From Clostridia bacterium (GTDB lineage Bacteria > Bacillota > Clostridia > Christensenellales > HGM11417): a stretch of DNA of 10,485 bases. The notes under the pieces were generated by a model. It was not told where the DNA came from and searched no databases. It was given only the letters and a program-made list of their open reading frames with translations. Position 1 is the stretch's first letter; each line of letters opens with the position of its first letter. This document shows positions 6,730 to 10,485 of this stretch, piece by piece. The position numbers were made by a program, and so were the translations under genes. The stretch is from positions 1 to 10,485 of the forward strand of contig JAFQWR010000060.1 of NCBI GenBank assembly GCA_017407365.1. Direction: 5' to 3'.

Positions 6730-6748
6730 TAAAAAAAGGAGAATAGTA

Positions 6749-8470
6749 ATGAAAAGAGTAAAGAGTGAAAAACGCGGCTTTACACTTGTTGAGCTGATTA
6801 TTGTCATTGCAATCATTGGCGTTCTTGCGGCTGTACTCATTCCCACATTCAGTGGTGTGATTGATAAAGCAAACACCGCAAGTGATCTTTCCGATGTCAA
6901 AAATATGAACACTGTTCTTGCGCTTGAGGCAACCATGCAGGATAAGGCGTATTTTGCAACGGCAAGCGAGGTCAGCGCAATTCTGAAAAACGAGGGCTTC
7001 GATCTCGTTCCCAAGAGCAAGAGTAAAACCTATTGGTACGACCGTGACACCAACAAGGTTGTGCTTGCAAGCAATGCAGAGGTTTTCACTGCAAGGCTTG
7101 GTGCTTCTGCAGGTATGGTTGCATACGCAGACGGTGAAAGACAAACCTCCTTCACGCAGGATTCGTTAGAGGCGTTGTCTTCCTTTAATCCCAATCTGCT
7201 GTACGTGGATGCAAATACCAAAAATAGCCTTACTGTTGCATTAAACACCGTTTATACGTTGGTAGAAAAAGCAAAGGCTGCTGCAAGTGATGCAAGCTAT
7301 GATGCCATCACCGATAAAATGGCGGAAATCTTTACCGAAAGCATTGTAAATGCAAAGCTTACCATCAGCGGTGTAGAGCAGGAATCCTCAGTTACCGCTG
7401 TAAAAAGCTATCTTGCGCAGTACACTCCTTATAACAACATTTATGTAGCTGAAGATGATTTTTACATCACCAACGGCAGTAAAACGCAGGTATTTGAGGT
7501 GTTTTCCTATCAGTTTACGCCCGGACTTCCTGCAATTCCCACGCCCTCCTCGGTGGTTGCCAATAAAACGGTTACCATTGCCAACAACACGTTGATCATT
7601 CCCGCCTCTGTTACCGCAATCGGATACGATGCGTTCACCAAGCTTTCCGGCACGACCAATGTCGTGATTGATGATTCCTCCCTTCTGAACGAGGATAATA
7701 TCAATCCCGCCGCATACGTAGGCAACGTAGCAAGCTCTCAGGCAGAGTACGTTACGGCAACTATTATTTATCAGCAGGCAGAAAAGCGTTGGAATATCGC
7801 TGAATCGGGCTACGGTATCAGCATCTTTGATCGCGGACAGATTGCCGCATTGAGCGAATTGACCAAGGTGGAAGGAATCTATACCACCGATACCGCAAGC
7901 ATTGCAAGCGTCGATTTATTAACCTTAAACGGCTTGAATTTCAGCTATCAGAACGGCTCGCAGATAATAGTTAGTGGTACCACCTATACCGTCAACGAAG
8001 AGGTTGCACGCTATCTGATTCCTACCGTAAGTGTAAATGTTCAGTCGCTTGTGGCTAATAAAGAGGAGCTTGGCAATATCCGCCTTTCCTGCCGCAAATA
8101 CGGCGATCTCGTAGTATTCTCCGGTGCGGTTTCCACCAAAGACGGTAGCAAAATTTACCGTATCAAGCCCTTTGGCTATTTCACCAATATCACCTTCTTT
8201 GTAGAAAGAACGGTAGATGAAACCCATGCATTCTATCAGGTTCGCTTCCGTGATCCCCTGCAGGGTCAGGTTCTGGAGGGCATGAGCGATATTACCTATA
8301 AGTTGTATCGCGGTGACACGGTATGGCACGAGTATAAATCTGATGAATTAAAGGCAGACGGCTATGTTTACGGAGATATTTCCTTAAACGATGGTTTAAC
8401 CTTTAAGGATACCGTAACCAAGATCGAGGCTTATGTTGGCGAAAAGCTGATATTTGTTCAGAATTATTGA
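6749..8470 (+). CDS. Large type IV prepilin-like surface protein
   Basis: AAGGAG (6736-6741) lies seven bases before the ATG. The N-terminus is a class III (prepilin) signal: a basic leader ending KRG (8-10), then FTLVELIIVIAIIGVLAA. Cleavage by a prepilin peptidase is expected between Gly10 and Phe11, and the conserved Glu lies at mature position 5. A pseudopilin-like segment follows (about 38-115, with YWYDRDTNKVVL). The remainder is much longer than the usual 130-200 residue pilin and has no clear family. Residues 274-299 (VTIANNTLIIPASVTAIGYDAF) recall a BspA-type leucine-rich repeat, and 440-573 look beta-rich. It is expected to be anchored in the membrane or built into a pilus or pseudopilus at the cell surface. 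No pilus ATPase, platform protein or peptidase is in the window. It is followed 62 bases later by a lipoprotein gene and probably shares its transcript. Its specific function is unknown. Confidence 0.85.
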   Translation: MKRVKSEKRGFTLVELIIVIAIIGVLAAVLIPTFSGVIDKANTASDLSDVKNMNTVLALEATMQDKAYFATASEVSAILKNEGFDLVPKSKSKTYWYDRDTNKVVLASNAEVFTARLGASAGMVAYADGERQTSFTQDSLEALSSFNPNLLYVDANTKNSLTVALNTVYTLVEKAKAAASDASYDAITDKMAEIFTESIVNAKLTISGVEQESSVTAVKSYLAQYTPYNNIYVAEDDFYITNGSKTQVFEVFSYQFTPGLPAIPTPSSVVANKTVTIANNTLIIPASVTAIGYDAFTKLSGTTNVVIDDSSLLNEDNINPAAYVGNVASSQAEYVTATIIYQQAEKRWNIAESGYGISIFDRGQIAALSELTKVEGIYTTDTASIASVDLLTLNGLNFSYQNGSQIIVSGTTYTVNEEVARYLIPTVSVNVQSLVANKEELGNIRLSCRKYGDLVVFSGAVSTKDGSKIYRIKPFGYFTNITFFVERTVDETHAFYQVRFRDPLQGQVLEGMSDITYKLYRGDTVWHEYKSDELKADGYVYGDISLNDGLTFKDTVTKIEAYVGEKLIFVQNY

Positions 8471-8532
8471 TACAATTTGTGAACCACGGATATTTCCGTT
8501 TCAAATAAAATTACTATTAGGAGGAATCCATA

Positions 8533-10023
8533 ATGAAAAAAACAGTAACCATTTTGACAATGCTTATGGTTTGCGTGCTGGCATTTGCCGGTTGCTTACA
8601 GTTAGAAAAAGCAGAGTCCATTTCTTTCGTTACCCTGCCTGCCAATACCTATGTTATGGGCGATACCACGGCAAAGCTTTCGTTCTCGCTTGGTATTACC
8701 TACAACAGCGGCACGCAAACGGATCTTGTCAAGTTTGAGGGCACCTGGGGCGATTTAGCAAATGCAGAAAAGCCCGAGCAGATGACCGTTACCGGCTTTG
8801 ATCTTTCCACCGCGGGCGAAAAGACCTTAACCGTTTCCTACGGTACCCTGCAGCTGACCTTCCCCTACACCGTAATCGCTTACGACTTAGACGGTGCAGG
8901 CACGGCAGAGGACCCCATTCTGATCTACAACAGAGAGCAGATGGCTCGTATGACCGAGGACTACAATGCAGAAAACGCAACCCCCAAGTACTACAAGATG
9001 GCTGACGGTATCGACGAAATCGACGCTTCTGATTGGACGCCCGTTTATCTCTACGGCAGCTTCGACGGTAACGGCGTTGTATTCAATGGATTGGATAATT
9101 TCTTATTCTATGCAACTTATAATGAAGGTTTAACCACCTTAAAGAATTTTACTGTTAATGCAGACATTCAGCTGCAAAAGCAGTTTGTTGCAATTATTTA
9201 CAAGAATTACAACGATACCACCTATGAGAACGTAACGGTTCACGGCTATATTGAAGGCACGCAGGCAGCTTCGTTTGTTGGTCTTGGAAATGGTTGGGTG
9301 AATGGTGCTGATGGTACTGCGGTAAATTGGATTTTCAAGAACTGCTATTCCGATGCTAATATCGTAGCCGTTGGCGGTACTGCGGCAGGCTTTATGTGTC
9401 ATAGCTATTGCGGCGCAAACAGCTCGGTAACTCTGATTGATTCTAAGTTTGAGGGTATGATTTCTGCTACAGGTAATGCGATGTATGTAGATGCAAACGG
9501 TGGAATCTATGCAGCTAACAAGAAGGGTGTTCTTTGCGATTATTCTGCAAATTATAATGTAACCGGTTTATATACGAACGCAGATAATACTGCTACCTCT
9601 GTAACGAGTGGCGCAAAGTACACTAAAGCAGATGCGGTTGTAAAATTAACTCCTGTATCGGTAAATGTTGCTACTAACGATGCTTACCAGATCGGTCAGA
9701 CCTTTACTGTTAATGCAGGAAATGCAACCTATGCAATTGCATCTTTGATTATTGCGCCCAACGGTCTTGACGAAACAGGTGGTTATGCCGGCACTTATAT
9801 GGTTGAATCCCTTGAAAAGGTAAACGGTACCTTTACCACCAGCTTAATTAAGTACTTCAATATCGCGATCAATGCTGAAGGAGTTACGGAATCCGGTGTG
9901 AATGGTAATACCTATAATGTATACGGCGAAGCCTACGGTACGACTTATGCCTCTGCACGTGTATCGATCGTTTTATATGACGCACGTATGAATGTTATCA
10001 ATATCAATACGTTTAACTTCTAA
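8533..10023 (+). CDS. Surface lipoprotein with Ig-like domain and GLUG-like beta-helix region
   Basis: AGGAGG (8519-8524) lies eight bases before the ATG. The signal peptide ends in the lipobox FAGC, so Cys21 should be lipidated and the protein held on the outer face of the membrane. Residues 28-115 resemble a bacterial Ig-like domain (group 3 type), with YVMGDTTAKLSFSLGITY and FDLSTAGEKTLTVSYG. Residues 121-140 (GAGTAEDPILIYNREQMARM) match the GT-x-x-DP-x-x-I opening of GLUG/beta-helix surface proteins, and 170-330 continue as Gly/Asn-rich short strands. The C-terminal 160 residues are not recognised. Such domains usually serve adhesion or polysaccharide contact; this is inference. It pairs with the prepilin-like gene upstream and ends at a strong terminator. 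Codon choice shifts near base 9080 (tyrosine TAC in 9 of 11 codons before, 7 of 24 after), suggesting a mosaic gene. Confidence 0.85.
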   Translation: MKKTVTILTMLMVCVLAFAGCLQLEKAESISFVTLPANTYVMGDTTAKLSFSLGITYNSGTQTDLVKFEGTWGDLANAEKPEQMTVTGFDLSTAGEKTLTVSYGTLQLTFPYTVIAYDLDGAGTAEDPILIYNREQMARMTEDYNAENATPKYYKMADGIDEIDASDWTPVYLYGSFDGNGVVFNGLDNFLFYATYNEGLTTLKNFTVNADIQLQKQFVAIIYKNYNDTTYENVTVHGYIEGTQAASFVGLGNGWVNGADGTAVNWIFKNCYSDANIVAVGGTAAGFMCHSYCGANSSVTLIDSKFEGMISATGNAMYVDANGGIYAANKKGVLCDYSANYNVTGLYTNADNTATSVTSGAKYTKADAVVKLTPVSVNVATNDAYQIGQTFTVNAGNATYAIASLIIAPNGLDETGGYAGTYMVESLEKVNGTFTTSLIKYFNIAINAEGVTESGVNGNTYNVYGEAYGTTYASARVSIVLYDARMNVININTFNF

Positions 10024-10047
10024 TATGATTAGTAGCTAAATAAACTC

Positions 10048-10080
10048 AAAAAGAACAGACCTCGGTCTGTTCTTTTTTTA
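10048..10080 (+). terminator. Strong, probably bidirectional terminator after the surface module
   Basis: AGAACAGAC (10052-10060) and GTCTGTTCT (10065-10073) form a perfect nine-pair stem around CTCG, followed by a T-run (10073-10079). A-residues before the stem (10048-10052) let it also work on the minus strand, against readthrough from the convergent rplA. Confidence 0.93.
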
Positions 10081-10240
10081 TGCCCCAAAAGGCGTTATTT
10101 CAGGCTTTTACTTTTGTTTGATTATTTGGTAGGGCAGAGGGCTGATGCTTAAAATTGGGAGCAATACAGCCCTCGTATTGGCGTCTTGTGTTTGTTGTAA
10201 GTAAGCAGTAAGAGAATAGGGCAGAGGAGTAGCAAAAGAG
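10081..10240. repeat. Intergenic stretch with a 12-bp hairpin and an 11-bp direct repeat
   Basis: GAGGGCTG (10137-10144) pairs perfectly with CAGCCCTC (10167-10174), and inside it TGCT (10146-10149) pairs with AGCA (10160-10163). TAGGGCAGAGG occurs at 10130-10140 and again at 10217-10227. No T-run follows the hairpin and no gene is seen. It may be a dispersed intergenic repeat or a structured 3' region. Confidence 0.5.
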
Positions 10241-10272
10241 CAAAAAAAACCGCCATCCTGTTGGATGACAGC
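10241..10272 (-). terminator. Rho-independent terminator of rplA
   Basis: On the minus strand a nine-pair stem (plus 10250-10258 with 10263-10271, including two G-T wobbles) around a four-base loop is followed by eight T residues (plus A-run 10242-10249). It lies about 28 bases past the rplA stop. Confidence 0.88.
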
Positions 10273-10298
10273 TTTTATAATTATTGACGAATTTGCGA

Positions 10299-10485
10299 TT
10301 ACACTCTGTAGTTTACGCGGATGCCGGGGCCCATCGTGGAGGAAACTGCAACGCTGCGGATGTAAACACCCTTTGCAGCAGCAGGTTTTGCCTTTACGAT
10401 AGCGTCCATCAGAGCGGTGAAGTTTTCTTCGATCTTTTCGGTGCCGAAGCTCTTCTTGCCGATGGGGCAGTGGATGATTGCCGAC
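10299..10485 (-). CDS. rplA: 50S ribosomal protein L1, C-terminal part (runs off the window)
   Basis: The minus strand encodes the last 61 or so residues of L1, containing HCPIGKKSFGTEKIEENF, then AKPAAAKGVYIRSV and the near-invariant tail SSTMGPGIRV, ending NYRV and TAA (10299-10301). L1 binds 23S rRNA at the mobile L1 stalk and helps release deacylated tRNA; in many bacteria it also represses its own operon. The 5' part lies beyond the right edge. A terminator directly follows the gene, so rplJ is not immediately downstream as in the common rplK-rplA-rplJ-rplL order. The operon converges on the surface-module operon. Confidence 0.97.
   Translation of the reverse strand, partial: SAIIHCPIGKKSFGTEKIEENFTALMDAIVKAKPAAAKGVYIRSVAVSSTMGPGIRVNYRV

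Larger units (their letters stand above)
6124..6748. other. Long AT-rich noncoding regulatory region with dense dyads
   Basis: About 625 bases hold no convincing gene on either strand. Reading left to right, it contains a plain stretch (6124-6230) and a promoter covered by a dyad (6232-6270). A 21-bp inverted repeat (6304-6324) and the first 29-bp element (6321-6349) follow. Next come a short repeat copy (6371-6379), a long-range 10-bp inverted repeat (6432-6520) and a minus-strand terminator (6484-6510). The last part holds a dyad and promoter (6543-6588), an AT-rich dyad (6651-6670) and the second 29-bp element (6701-6729), just before the ribosome binding site of the pilin-like gene. Confidence 0.8.

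Noticed and set aside
6661..7020. Minus-strand frame with hydrophobic stretches opposite the pilin start
   Set aside because: It is the antisense of the hydrophobic pilin N-terminus, and its apparent membrane segments follow from that codon pattern.
8486..8499. Terminator or attenuator between the pilin-like and lipoprotein genes
   Set aside because: ACGGA and TCCGT form only a five-pair stem, and the following sequence is not a proper T-run.
8454..8738. Plus-strand frame overlapping the start of the lipoprotein gene
   Set aside because: It is out of frame with a well-supported gene and has no ribosome binding site or domain.

Overview
The window looks like chromosomal DNA of a Gram-positive anaerobe of the class Clostridia (Bacillota), probably host-associated. 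This is inferred from strong AGGAGG-type ribosome binding sites, near-consensus sigma-A promoters, a lipobox lipoprotein, a clan GH-D glycosidase next to a LacI-type regulator, and an identifiable ribosomal protein L1. No rRNA, tRNA, CRISPR array, insertion sequence or recombinase gene is seen.

Region 1 (1-5000) is a sugar-utilisation operon on the plus strand. It holds the 3' part of a large cysteine-rich protein built of concanavalin/laminin-G-like beta-sandwich units, then a ten-helix DMT/EamA-type permease, then a GH36-like alpha-galactosidase. It closes with a Rho-independent terminator (4966-5000). None of the three proteins shows a signal peptide, so the enzyme is expected to be cytoplasmic and to act on imported sugar. 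Region 2 (5030-6123) is a LacI-family repressor gene with its own promoter; it is the likely regulator of the operon.

Region 3 (6124-6748) is about 625 bp of AT-rich noncoding DNA, unusually dense in dyads. It holds a second promoter that closely resembles the lacI promoter and a probable promoter for the next gene with a 7-3-7 dyad abutting its -35 box. It also holds a minus-strand terminator with no gene feeding it. Two 29-bp elements match at 26 positions and have 17-bp palindromic cores that are exact reverse complements of each other; they bracket 351 bp (363 bp between cores) containing the pilin promoter.

Region 4 (6749-10080) is a two-gene surface module: a very large type IV prepilin-like protein (573 aa) and a lipoprotein (496 aa) with an Ig-like domain and a probable beta-helix region, ended by a strong, probably bidirectional terminator. 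Codon use in the lipoprotein gene changes near 9080. Region 5 (10081-10485) is intergenic DNA with a 12-bp hairpin, then the minus-strand terminator and C-terminal end of rplA.

The best candidate for something undescribed is the surface module with its elaborate upstream region. Its layout resembles a phase-variable promoter, but inversion is a hypothesis: the repeats can also be read as direct repeats or as operator pairs, and no invertase is in the window.
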